From the NCBI GenBank assembly GCA_964580215.1, contig CAZOJT010000007.1, forward strand, positions 1 through 64,000: 64,000 nt of DNA, read 5' to 3'. This stretch comes from SM23-73-3 sp964580215 (lineage in GTDB: Bacteria > Zixibacteria > MSB-5A5 > SM1-73). The notes beneath the pieces are model-generated. The model had not been told where the DNA came from and searched no databases. It saw only the letters and a program-made list of their open reading frames with translations. Of the stretch, positions 49,282-57,571 are shown piece after piece. Position numbers and translations under genes: made by a program. How positions within the stretch are numbered: position 1 is the first letter of the stretch; each line of letters opens with the position of its first letter.

Positions 49282-51729
49282 CTATTCTTTTCCCCTAACT
49301 TTCTTTAAGAGGACTTCTTCTCCTCTGGTTATCTTTAAATCTATTTTTAACACATAGAAGGGGATATCCAATCCCGCCTGCGACGGGATCTCCGACTGGT
49401 TTATCAAAGGTATACGCACCGAATCTTTCTCTGTGGTGATAATAAAATCGGCGCCTATGTTTTTTGCTTCCTGCATTAGATCCAAAATATCCTTTTTTCG
49501 ATAGGGGTAGTGATCCAAAAATATTTGATGTTTTAAAATCTGTATCTTCAGTTGCTTCAGACTATTTTCAAATGATAAAGGATTCCCGATGCCGGAGAAA
49601 GCTAAAGCCTTTTTGTCCTCCACCTCCTTGGAGTTGACTTCCGAATCATTGAATAGTTTTTCTATGGAGCGAATCTGATAAACGGACTTTACTATTGGAG
49701 CTTGGGGATTATATTTTTTTAATATTTGGATTAACTCATCTATATTGAAAGCTTGATCTGTTTTGGTCAAAACAAAAATATCCGCCCTCCTCAAAGAAGC
49801 CAAAGGTTCTCTCAATATGCCTGCCGGAAGTAGTCTTCCGTTTCCAAAAGGATTGACCGAATCGATCACCACGATGTCTAAGTTCCGGAAAAGTTTTAAA
49901 TGTTGAAACCCATCGTCTAAAATCAAAAACTCGGTGCCATGTTTTTGAATGGCATAATCTCCCGAAACATTTCTATGTTTGCTTATTATAATAGGAACAT
50001 CAAAAAGTCGCCTTGCCAGAAGATAGGGCTCATCTCCCACCTCTTCCCAGTTAACCTGGTGGCATATTTCTTGTGTCAACTCCACCATCTCTTTTTTCTT
50101 CCGCTTATATCCTCTGGAGAGTATCGCCACTTTTTTATTCTGCTCTTTGAGCTTTTCTGCCAGATAGATGACCAGAGGAGTTTTTCCGGTCCCACCCAGA
50201 GTGATGTTTCCCACGCTGATCACTTTTGCTTCAAGCTTTTTCTGTTTGAATACTCCATATCGATAAAAAAGGAATCTAATGCCGCAGATTAATCTATATA
50301 GCAATGAAAAGAAAAAAAGAACCCAGCACGTCGGTGCATAGAGTGTCCACCGTTGGCTGTCCGCCGTCCGCGAAGGTTGAATGGCTGTTTGCTGACAGCT
50401 GTTAGCTGAGAGCTGATTACATTTTTCAAGAAGGGAGAAGATCAAATCTGTTGTTCTTTGAGCGACTCCGGTCTTCTTCTGGATGGCTTGCTTTGCTTTC
50501 TGTCCCAGCTTTCTTCTATTCTCATCATCTGAAAGCAGGTTGGATAAGTTGAAGTAGAGTTCCTCTTCATCCTTGACTTTTATGCCACCTCCGGATTGGA
50601 TCAAAATCTTGGCTTCCTCTTTGAAATGCTCCACATAAGGTCCGAAAAGGACCGGGACTCCATAAATTGCTGGTTCCAAGAGATTGTGCCCTCCCACCGG
50701 CACCAGGCTCCCTCCCACAAAAGCCACGTCGGCTAAAGAGTAGATTTTAGACAGCTCACCCATGGTGTCCAGAAGGATCACGTTTTCATCCTCCAGAGGA
50801 GTTTTACCCTGGGGACGAGTCCTCGGAACAAATCCATCCAGTTGACTTTTTCTGATGAAGACAGTCTGCGAATCAGAAAGCATCCTCTCCACATGCTTCA
50901 ATCGGTCAAGATGCCTGGGCGCAAGAATAAGAACGAGGTTTTTATGTTTTTGTTGCAGCCTTTTGAAGACTCCGATCAAAATCCTTTCCTCTTCATCCCT
51001 TGTGCTTCCGCCGATGATAACCTTAAAATGATCGGGAATATGCAACTTTTTTTTCAGCCCGTCTATATCTTTTGTTTGGCTAGCGTAGATTAGGCGATCG
51101 AATTTAAGATTGCCGGTTACTTTTATTTTATCCGGCCTTACCCCCAAAAGCATCATCCTCTCCTTATGTTCTTCTGACTGCATGCACAAAAGATCAATGG
51201 ATGAAAGCGTCTCCTTGAACAGGCTTCTTACTAAAAGATATCTGCGCAGGGAGGCATCGGAAATGCGTCCGTTGATCAATGCCACAAAACGTCCCCTCTT
51301 TTTCGTCTCCTTTATCAGGTTGGGCCAGAACTCGGTCTCCACCAAAATCAAAGCCACAGGCTTTATTCTTTCCAAAGCTCTTTTCACGAATCCTTTTAAA
51401 TCGACGGGAAGAAAGAAAAACAGCTTAACTCCTTTTAAAATCCTTTCTGCCTCCTTCTTACCTGTCTTGGTAATGGCCGATACCACCAGGGCGTATTCAG
51501 GATGATTTTTCTGAACCTGAGGGACTACGGTGGATAAAACTTTTACTTCCCCTACCGATGCAGCATGAAACCAGATCACCCTTTTACCACGAAGCTTTTC
51601 TGTTTCCTCCTTTGGCAATCTTCCCATTCTTTCAACAATTCCGTGTTTTCCCCAAACCGCCCGAAGCAGAAGATAGGGAAAAGAGATGACGAAGGCGAAA
51701 TTTAAAATGATGTTGTAAAGTGCATACAT
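49282..51729 (-). CDS. waaA-lpxK: WaaA (Kdo transferase)-LpxK (tetraacyldisaccharide 4'-kinase) fusion
   Basis: The 815-residue protein joins two lipid A enzymes. Residues 1-430 are WaaA/KdtA (GRLPKEETEKLRGKRVIWFH, ETEFWPNLIKETKKRG, GGSTRDEEE, GGHNLLEPAIYGVPVLFGP), which adds Kdo to lipid IVA. Residues about 470-815 are LpxK (SVGNITLGGTGKTPLVIYL as P-loop, EVGDEPYLLARR, FLILDDGFQHLKL, RLLPAGILREPL), which phosphorylates the lipid A precursor; LpxK normally acts before WaaA. The linker of about 32 residues is encoded by intergenic-type repeat DNA (50331-50424), so the fusion may be recent. A frameshift removing a stop would also produce this picture. It abuts nadB. Confidence 0.92.
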   Translation of the reverse strand: MYALYNIILNFAFVISFPYLLLRAVWGKHGIVERMGRLPKEETEKLRGKRVIWFHAASVGEVKVLSTVVPQVQKNHPEYALVVSAITKTGKKEAERILKGVKLFFFLPVDLKGFVKRALERIKPVALILVETEFWPNLIKETKKRGRFVALINGRISDASLRRYLLVRSLFKETLSSIDLLCMQSEEHKERMMLLGVRPDKIKVTGNLKFDRLIYASQTKDIDGLKKKLHIPDHFKVIIGGSTRDEEERILIGVFKRLQQKHKNLVLILAPRHLDRLKHVERMLSDSQTVFIRKSQLDGFVPRTRPQGKTPLEDENVILLDTMGELSKIYSLADVAFVGGSLVPVGGHNLLEPAIYGVPVLFGPYVEHFKEEAKILIQSGGGIKVKDEEELYFNLSNLLSDDENRRKLGQKAKQAIQKKTGVAQRTTDLIFSLLEKCNQLSANSCQQTAIQPSRTADSQRWTLYAPTCWVLFFFSLLYRLICGIRFLFYRYGVFKQKKLEAKVISVGNITLGGTGKTPLVIYLAEKLKEQNKKVAILSRGYKRKKKEMVELTQEICHQVNWEEVGDEPYLLARRLFDVPIIISKHRNVSGDYAIQKHGTEFLILDDGFQHLKLFRNLDIVVIDSVNPFGNGRLLPAGILREPLASLRRADIFVLTKTDQAFNIDELIQILKKYNPQAPIVKSVYQIRSIEKLFNDSEVNSKEVEDKKALAFSGIGNPLSFENSLKQLKIQILKHQIFLDHYPYRKKDILDLMQEAKNIGADFIITTEKDSVRIPLINQSEIPSQAGLDIPFYVLKIDLKITRGEEVLLKKVRGKE
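50331..50424. repeat. Repeat DNA inside the waaA-lpxK frame
   Basis: GTGTCCACCGTTGGC, GTCCGCCGTCCGCG and GCTGACAGCTGTTAGCTGAG units lie between the two enzyme halves and are read as the linker. They resemble the GTCCACCGTCCGC stem between the tRNA genes (11748-11794) and the degenerate unit repeats near 20904 and 24690, all of which are otherwise intergenic. Confidence 0.65.
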
Positions 51730-51769
51730 TTGAAGCAGGTTACAAACAAGTGGATAGATTGAATTAGGG

Positions 51770-52714
51770 TCACCGCTTAAGCTTTACCCTATGGATTGTA
51801 TAAATATTCCCGCTTAGGTCTTTGTAATCCCAGTCTTTTCCTAGATTAACAGGTTCGCAAATTTGTCGCCACATCGTATGTAGGTTTCTCTCTACTGTAT
51901 CTCCTAAGTAAATATCTCCAGGTTTGGCCTTTGATTGTATCTTGGCAGCTAAGCTTACTACTGCACCGATAATGTCCTTATGTTGCTTTGTCTGAGGGCT
52001 ACCTATCGTTGCGATATAGGCCTCCCCAGCATCGAGTCCGATTCTGATGTCGATAATCGGAAAGCCATGCTTTTCAAAAATAGGATTCAAAGCTCTATAA
52101 ACTAGCCGACGTAGCCCGAGTGAGCAATCAATCGCAAGATCGTTCTTGATAATAAAGCTAGGTTCTGGGAAGTAAGCAATTATGCCGTCTCCAGTGTATT
52201 TAAGTATGTGCCCATGAAATTTAGGTACAACCTCACTAAGCTCGAAGAGTGTAATAGAAATCAAGCGACTATAGGTTTTTATATCTGTTTCTGATGCAAG
52301 CTTAGTTGAGCCCACAATATCGAGTGAGATAATAACGAAAGATAACTTGTCTTCTGTTAGTGACTCAAGAAACTCCTCCGATTTATCTTTGAAGATAGGT
52401 GGAGTCTCAAATCCCTTCATCATATTCATGATAAGAGGCTCTCGTGATTTGATATAATCTGCCATTTCTTCAATCTTAGGTGGTTGGTAGAAAATTGGCT
52501 TTCCAGTAAACTGCTTAACGGACTCAAAGTAAACCTTCTCAGGTATGTATAGGTCGTCAAGCTTGTCATGGAGATAGCGCTTTCCCTCCATTTCCTTCCA
52601 TTCATATCTCCGCGGATCAGGCTCCAACATTGCAGTTAATATTCTGGATTTCTCGTCAAAAGAAGTTCTTTTCAAGACGAAATCCATCCTAAATCTATGT
52701 GACTTATCTGACAT
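51770..52714 (-). CDS. Class III nucleotidyl cyclase domain protein
   Basis: The 314-residue protein has a C-terminal class III cyclase homology domain, with the metal-binding Asp residues in SLDIVGSTKLASE and YTGDGIIAYF, and RIGLDAGEAYIATIGSP as the typical third motif. The N-terminal 125 residues are an unrecognised soluble extension (LPDPRRYEWKEMEGKRYL-like region). It may make cAMP, cGMP or another cyclic nucleotide; stand-alone cyclases of this type also include phage-defence Pycsar enzymes. No Pycsar effector is adjacent. The gene interrupts the lipid A operon between the acyltransferase and waaA-lpxK genes and is more AT-rich than they are, so it may be an insertion. Confidence 0.85.
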   Translation of the reverse strand: MSDKSHRFRMDFVLKRTSFDEKSRILTAMLEPDPRRYEWKEMEGKRYLHDKLDDLYIPEKVYFESVKQFTGKPIFYQPPKIEEMADYIKSREPLIMNMMKGFETPPIFKDKSEEFLESLTEDKLSFVIISLDIVGSTKLASETDIKTYSRLISITLFELSEVVPKFHGHILKYTGDGIIAYFPEPSFIIKNDLAIDCSLGLRRLVYRALNPIFEKHGFPIIDIRIGLDAGEAYIATIGSPQTKQHKDIIGAVVSLAAKIQSKAKPGDIYLGDTVERNLHTMWRQICEPVNLGKDWDYKDLSGNIYTIHRVKLKR

Positions 52715-52797
52715 CTCGACTCCTCTCTATTTTAGCCATTTTAAAAAAATCGGCAATGTTGTCAAGATTCCACGAACAGAGTGTTGAATGATCCTAC

Positions 52798-52823
52798 CAG
52801 AACCTAACTTAAGTTAGGTTCTG
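52798..52823. repeat. Perfect 26-base palindrome, AACCTAACTTAAGTTAGG core
   Basis: A perfect inverted repeat centred on CTTAAG lies between the acyltransferase stop and the cyclase start. It has near-identical copies at 56294-56323 and 62981-63008. ATTTTTA follows on the plus side. Confidence 0.85.
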
Positions 52824-52831
52824 ATTTTTAC

Positions 52832-53509
52832 TCAAGGTGCGTGCCAGTAATACTCGTCTGCCTTTTGAGTCAACTCCATCAGTTGTTTTTCCAGCTCCAT
52901 TCTTTTTTCCTCCAGTTCTTGTGGAGTTGATTCAGTTGGCACATAAATCGGTTTTCCCAGGATGATCATTGCTTCAGAAAAAGGTTTGGGAATCAAGAAA
53001 CGATCCCAGGTGGAGAGGTTCCAGCGATTCTTGGCGGAGTTGGTTATGGGAACGATGGGCATTCCGCTTCTCTGGGCAATGTATATTGTGCCCGGATGAA
53101 CCTGAAATCCGGGTCCTTTGGGTCCGTCCGGGGTTATGGCTACGTCAAATCCGGATGTGATCTTCTCGCACATCTCAAAGAGGGCTTTGGATCCACCCCG
53201 GGTGGTGGATCCCCTCACCGTGACGTAACCTAACCTGTGGATTATGCGGGCGATGAACTCCCCATCCTGGTGTTGGCTTATCAGAACGTGTGCCTTCAGT
53301 TTTCGGTGTGAATAAGCCAGAATAAGCATCCTGCCGTGCCAGAAGGCATAGATCACCGATTTTTTTTCTTTTCTCAGTATATCCAGATTTTCCTCCCCCA
53401 CCCATTTGATCCTCAAGGTCATTCCCAGGACGTAGATCAAGAGTGGGCCTATCCATGATGCCAGAAACAAAAGCACATCGTCTTTAAATTGTTTAAGCCA
53501 GCTTTTCAT
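52832..53509 (-). CDS. DUF374-type lysophospholipid acyltransferase family protein
   Basis: The 225-residue inner-membrane protein belongs to the DUF374 branch of the LPLAT superfamily. Visible are the N-terminal hydrophobic region (VLLFLASWIGPLLIYVLG), the motif YAFWHGRMLILAYSHR, LISQHQDGEFIARIIHRLGY, RGSTTRGGSKALFEM and the ITPDGPKGPGFQVHPG loop. In many genomes it sits with lipid A genes and is regarded as a lipid A late acyltransferase or related enzyme. The fatty acid it uses is not known. Its place between lpxB and waaA-lpxK agrees with a role in lipid A acylation. Confidence 0.9.
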   Translation of the reverse strand: MKSWLKQFKDDVLLFLASWIGPLLIYVLGMTLRIKWVGEENLDILRKEKKSVIYAFWHGRMLILAYSHRKLKAHVLISQHQDGEFIARIIHRLGYVTVRGSTTRGGSKALFEMCEKITSGFDVAITPDGPKGPGFQVHPGTIYIAQRSGMPIVPITNSAKNRWNLSTWDRFLIPKPFSEAMIILGKPIYVPTESTPQELEEKRMELEKQLMELTQKADEYYWHAP

Positions 53510-53635
53510 TCATTACCGTTTACTAACGAAAAGTGCAAGATTTGGTACATTTAACTGAACTCCCCCTCACCCTTACCCTCTCCCCGTAGGGGAGAGGGAA
53601 TAAACCCATTCATGTTACTCAATAGTTGACATTCG

Positions 53636-54793
53636 TTATTCTGTCAAAGGTGAGAAAGTCAGCATTTCAGTTACGATCTGTGCTGCCTTCTTAGAGGCAC
53701 CATCTTCCCCCAGCTTTTCCTTTACTTTCTTCAGCTCATTTTGGATGCTTTTGTATCTCTCCCTGTCGGTTAGAATCTCATACATCTCTTCTGCGATCCG
53801 GTGGGGAATTGCCTGGCTCTGAATGAACTCAGGAACTATTCTTTTGCCAGCCACCACATTGGCTAAGGCGATATTAGGTATGCTGATCAAACTTTTTGCC
53901 AGAAGATAGGTCCACAAACTGGTCTTATACAATACCAGAAATGGAGTGCCTAAAATGGCGCATTCTAAAGTGGCAGATCCGGAGGCGATCAGAAGAAGAT
54001 CTGAATGTTTCATCAAATCATAAGTCAGATTTTCCACTATTCTTGCCTGAGAGACATCAAGATTTTGCAGATTTTCTATTTTTTCTTTTTTGATGGTAGG
54101 TGCCAAGCCCAAAAGCACTTTTAAATTTTTGATTCTTGGCTTCAAAAGCTTACAGGATTCGAGCATTATGGGCAGAATCTTTTCCACCTCCTGCCATCTG
54201 GAACCGGGAAGCAGTCCCACCACCACATCATTTTTTCTTATGCCAAATTTCTTTTGGAAATCCTCCAAAGAAAGGATGGGTCTGGTTACCTCCAGAAGTG
54301 GATGTCCCACAAACTCGCAGTCAATATTGAACTTTCTGTAAATTTCCTTTTCAAAAGGAAAGATTACCACCATCTTGTCTATCAAGTTTTTCATCTTTTT
54401 CACTCTGTTTCCACCCCATGCCCAGACCTGAGGGCTGATGTAGTAAACCACCGGTATCCCTAACTTCTTGACTTTTTTGGCGAATCTTAGATTGAAGCCG
54501 GGATAGTCTATCAGGATTGACAGGTGCGGTCTTCTGGTTTCGGTCATGGACACCATGGTTTTCATAACCCTTCGAACAAAACTCAAATTTTTTATCACCT
54601 CAAAAAAACCCATAAAGGAAAGCTTATCAATGTGAAAGATAAGCTCCATCCCCTGGCTTTTCATCCTGTCCCCACCGATGCCAAAGGTTTCCAGGTTTGA
54701 ATTGGTCTTTTTGAGTTCCTTCACCAGGCTGGACCCATGCAGATCGCCAGATGCCTCCCCGGCTATGATCAGTATTTTTTTGGAATCATTCAT
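53636..54793 (-). CDS. lpxB: Lipid-A-disaccharide synthase
   Basis: The 385-residue GT19 glycosyltransferase condenses UDP-diacyl-glucosamine with lipid X to the lipid A disaccharide. It shows IIAGEASGDLHGSSLVKEL at the N-terminus, GIGGDRMKSQGME, SILIDYPGFNLRFAK, YISPQVWAWGGNRVKKMK, FVGHPLLEV and LLPGSRWQEVEKILP, the standard LpxB set. Length is typical. A 312-base repeat array separates it from the upstream oxidoreductase gene. Confidence 0.97.
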   Translation of the reverse strand: MNDSKKILIIAGEASGDLHGSSLVKELKKTNSNLETFGIGGDRMKSQGMELIFHIDKLSFMGFFEVIKNLSFVRRVMKTMVSMTETRRPHLSILIDYPGFNLRFAKKVKKLGIPVVYYISPQVWAWGGNRVKKMKNLIDKMVVIFPFEKEIYRKFNIDCEFVGHPLLEVTRPILSLEDFQKKFGIRKNDVVVGLLPGSRWQEVEKILPIMLESCKLLKPRIKNLKVLLGLAPTIKKEKIENLQNLDVSQARIVENLTYDLMKHSDLLLIASGSATLECAILGTPFLVLYKTSLWTYLLAKSLISIPNIALANVVAGKRIVPEFIQSQAIPHRIAEEMYEILTDRERYKSIQNELKKVKEKLGEDGASKKAAQIVTEMLTFSPLTE

Positions 54794-54877
54794 CGCCTAA
54801 GCAAGCGTTACCTGAAGATCAAAAGTTCGCCAATTTTGTGCTATTAACATTTCTTGAAAACTGTTTGAGACCAGAAT

Positions 54878-55065
54878 TTGGAGTGTCCACCTTTAGGTGG
54901 ACCAAATAGAAGTTTTCTGTCCTTCAAGAATTTTCAGGTCAGGCTAAAGCCCGACACTCCAGATCAACAGATAACTTGGAGTGTCTGCCTTCAGGCAGAC
55001 CAAATGTGATACCAAAACACTAAGGGCTCTTTTGTCAAGCTAAAGCGGGACACTCCAGATTTGTT
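54878..55065. repeat. Composite TGGAGTGTCC...GGACACTCCA array
   Basis: TGGAGTGTCCACCTTTAGGTGGACC opens the array and the pattern TGGAGTGTCTGCCTTCAGGCAGACC occurs again in the middle, with GACACTCCAGAT ending each half. It is built like the array at 45914-46098, so the composite is a mobile-type unit rather than a chance hairpin. Confidence 0.75.
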
Positions 55066-55105
55066 CAACCAAATTATCGTAGTTCTTAATATCCCGTCGA
55101 ACTTC

Positions 55106-56116
55106 CTAAGATACCTCACTCCACTTTTTGTGTTCCTCAGCTTTTTCCTTGATCTCGAGCGCAACTTCCAAAGCCCTTTTACCATCTTCTCCGGTGACCT
55201 TAGGTGGGGTTCTGGTACGAACAGCATTTAAAAACGATTTTATCTCTGAGGTAAGCATATCCTGATCACAAATCTCCGGTCTTTGGTAGATTATGGTTTT
55301 TCCCACCCTCTCCACCGGGATGTTTCCTACCACGGTTTTTTTCTCTTTTTCATCCTGAGGTAACCGGTCAGCCTCCACCAGCTTGTAAATCTCCACCGAC
55401 TTTTGTAAAAAGTCTAAGGATATATAGGAGTCCTTTTGAAATAGCCTCATCTTACGTAAAGCTCGAGCGGAGATACGACTGGCGGTGATGTTTGCCACAC
55501 AACCGTTTTCAAAGGTCAACCGGGCATTGCAGATGTCTTCGCTTTCGGCGATAACCGGCACCCCCGCCGCCACTATGTTCGTTATCCGACTTTTCACCAG
55601 ACTCAAAATCAAATCGATATCATGGATCATCAGATCCAGAATCACCGCCACATCTGTTCCCCGGGGATTAAATTGAGCCAGTCGATGGGATTCGATAAAT
55701 CTGGGATGGGGTTGGTGTTTTTCTATGGCTTTAAATGCCGGATTGAATCTTTCGATGTGTCCCACCTGAAGAATCAGATTTTTCTTTTGAGCAAGTTTGA
55801 TCAGCTTCTCTGCCTGCTTAACCGTTTCAGTTATAGGCTTCTCGATCAAAAGATCTTTTCCCCGTTCCAATATCGTGCTCGCCAGAGAGAAGTGAGCAGT
55901 AGTGGGGACCACCAAGCTGACCGCATCTGTCTCTTTTAGAATATCCTCCAGGTTTTCAAAATACCTTGTCCCGTATCTTTGGGCTACCCTTTTGCCCTTT
56001 TCCACATCGATGTCGTTTACCCCCACCAGTTCGACATCTGAAATTTGGGAATAGATGCGAACGTGATGATCGCCCAGATGCCCCACCCCCACAACTCCAA
56101 CTCTTACCTTCTCCAT
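55106..56116 (-). CDS. Gfo/Idh/MocA family oxidoreductase in the lipid A operon
   Basis: The 336-residue NAD-dependent oxidoreductase has the Rossmann motif VGVVGVGHLGDHHVRIYS, the EKP motif (DLLIEKPITETVKQAE) and the LQVGHIERFNPAF segment. It lies between lpxA and lpxB. Enzymes of this family and this context include GnnA, which oxidises UDP-GlcNAc at C3 for lipid A with amide-linked acyl chains; GnnA works with the aminotransferase GnnB, which is not seen here. The assignment is therefore tentative. AGAGGTAAAGG stands before its start. Confidence 0.85.
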   Translation of the reverse strand: MEKVRVGVVGVGHLGDHHVRIYSQISDVELVGVNDIDVEKGKRVAQRYGTRYFENLEDILKETDAVSLVVPTTAHFSLASTILERGKDLLIEKPITETVKQAEKLIKLAQKKNLILQVGHIERFNPAFKAIEKHQPHPRFIESHRLAQFNPRGTDVAVILDLMIHDIDLILSLVKSRITNIVAAGVPVIAESEDICNARLTFENGCVANITASRISARALRKMRLFQKDSYISLDFLQKSVEIYKLVEADRLPQDEKEKKTVVGNIPVERVGKTIIYQRPEICDQDMLTSEIKSFLNAVRTRTPPKVTGEDGKRALEVALEIKEKAEEHKKWSEVS

Positions 56117-56466
56117 CCTTTACCTCTTGTGATTGGCTTCAATAAACATTGCGACTATTTTCTCAATACACACCAGTATCAGCAAGTTTCAAATCAATAA
56201 GAATTTTTGAAAATATAACTATCCCCTCAGATTTAGTCAATAAGAGAAAAAGTGTCAATTAGATTGAATAGAGGTAAAAACCCGTCTGCAAGAACCAGAA
56301 CCTAACTTAAGTTAAGTTCTGGTCTCACTGAGAAAAATCTATCATCAAAAATCTTTTTAGTTTTTAATGAGAATTTACTCTTTACAAAAAATGGTAACGA
56401 ACAAAAGTGTCCGTTACCTTATCCTTATATGGAATAGCTTAGTTTTAATCCGTTTCATCCGTTGAC
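56117..56466. repeat. Gap with a copy of the AACCTAACTTAAGTTAGG palindrome
   Basis: ACCAGAACCTAAC...GTTAAGTTCTGGT (56294-56323) differs at one position from the perfect copies at 52798 and 62981. No gene is seen. It lies after lpxA and before the oxidoreductase gene. Confidence 0.7.
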
Positions 56467-57237
56467 CTATTTGATGATCCCCCTTTCACTCTTGGCGATG
56501 AAATCCAGAATGGTCTTAACCTCAGGTATCAACTCCACCTCAGTTTTGATTTTTTCGGTCGCCTGTGATGTGTTCAGCTTTGATTTAAACAAAATGCGGA
56601 AGGTTTTTTCCAGAATCTGTATGATTTTTTCAGGGAAGCCTCTTCTTTGCAGACCGATTCGATTCAGCCCCAGAGTCTTTAAAGGATAGCCTGCCACCAG
56701 AGCGTAAGGACACACGTCCTTTTGCACCCTGAAGCCTCCTCCTACAATGGAATGTGCTCCGATCTTGACGAACTGATGCACCGGCACCACTCCGCCGATG
56801 ATGGCCCAATCGCCTATCTCCACGTGCCCGGCTAAATTGACTGAATTGGACAAGATCACATGATCGCCCAGAAGGCAGTCGTGAGCCACATGCGCATAGA
56901 TCATGATGAAGCAATTTTTGCCCACCACTGTCTTTCCCCGATATTTGGTGCCCCGATTGAGGGTGGCATATTCGCGGATTGTTGTTCCATCCCCGATGGT
57001 AAGATGAGTTTTTTCTCCTTCAAATTTGAGATCCTGCGGCAGAGTGCCTAATACCGCTCCGTGATGAATCCTGCAGTTTTTACCTATTATGGTTCCCGAA
57101 TCAATCAAAACGTGAGAACCTATTTCTGATCCTTTACCAATTTCTGCCCCTTCATTTATTATGCTGAAAGGACCAACACATACATCATCTGTTAGCTTCA
57201 CATCTTTGTGAATGATGGCGGTGGGGTGAATATCCAT
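56467..57237 (-). CDS. lpxA: UDP-N-acetylglucosamine acyltransferase
   Basis: The 256-residue left-handed beta-helix protein starts lipid A synthesis by acylating UDP-GlcNAc (or its 3-amino analogue). The hexapeptide repeats begin MDIHPTAIIHKDVKL and continue through VCVGPFSIINEG; the catalytic His is in MIYAHVAHDCLLGDH, and the N-terminal GTIIGKNCRIHHGAVLG and REYATLNRG segments are typical. The C-terminal helical domain (NRIGLQRRGFPEKI) is intact. A preference for the 3-amino sugar would fit with the neighbouring oxidoreductase but cannot be read from the sequence. Confidence 0.96.
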   Translation of the reverse strand: MDIHPTAIIHKDVKLTDDVCVGPFSIINEGAEIGKGSEIGSHVLIDSGTIIGKNCRIHHGAVLGTLPQDLKFEGEKTHLTIGDGTTIREYATLNRGTKYRGKTVVGKNCFIMIYAHVAHDCLLGDHVILSNSVNLAGHVEIGDWAIIGGVVPVHQFVKIGAHSIVGGGFRVQKDVCPYALVAGYPLKTLGLNRIGLQRRGFPEKIIQILEKTFRILFKSKLNTSQATEKIKTEVELIPEVKTILDFIAKSERGIIK

Positions 57238-57336
57238 AATCCGGATTTGATGGAAGAGTTATTTAATTGATGTTCTGTGTCAAAAATGATTCAATCTTGT
57301 GGATTGGGGAGATTGTTTTTAAGCAAAGAATTCTAT

Positions 57337-57429
57337 GTAGGGACAGGGCTTGTTGAGCTTGCGAAATCCCGCCAAGGCGGGGTCCCTGTCCTAACCCTAA
57401 GGAGGACAGCCACAAGGGCTGTCCCTACG
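57337..57429. repeat. GTAGGGACAGG...CTGTCCCTAC element
   Basis: GTAGGGACAGGGCTTG at one end and CAAGGGCTGTCCCTACG at the other enclose CCCGCCAAGGCGGGG. It is a copy of the family at 9030-9088 and 9217-9280 with a CCGCC palindrome inside it, showing that one repeat type can insert into another. Confidence 0.75.
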
Positions 57430-57571
57430 ATAATCTTCCATCAAAGCATGTGGGGCACATTTTCAACAATCCCTAAAACTCCACACTCCAGCAAGACCTT
57501 TTCCGATTTGACTTTTTCAGAGCTCTCTTTGATATTTCCTCACTTGGCGGGTTTAATATATATTCCCCTCT

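Noticed and set aside
51770..53509. Pycsar-type defence operon
   Set aside because: The cyclase is stand-alone, but neighbours are lipid A genes; no TIR, membrane or other effector gene is adjacent.
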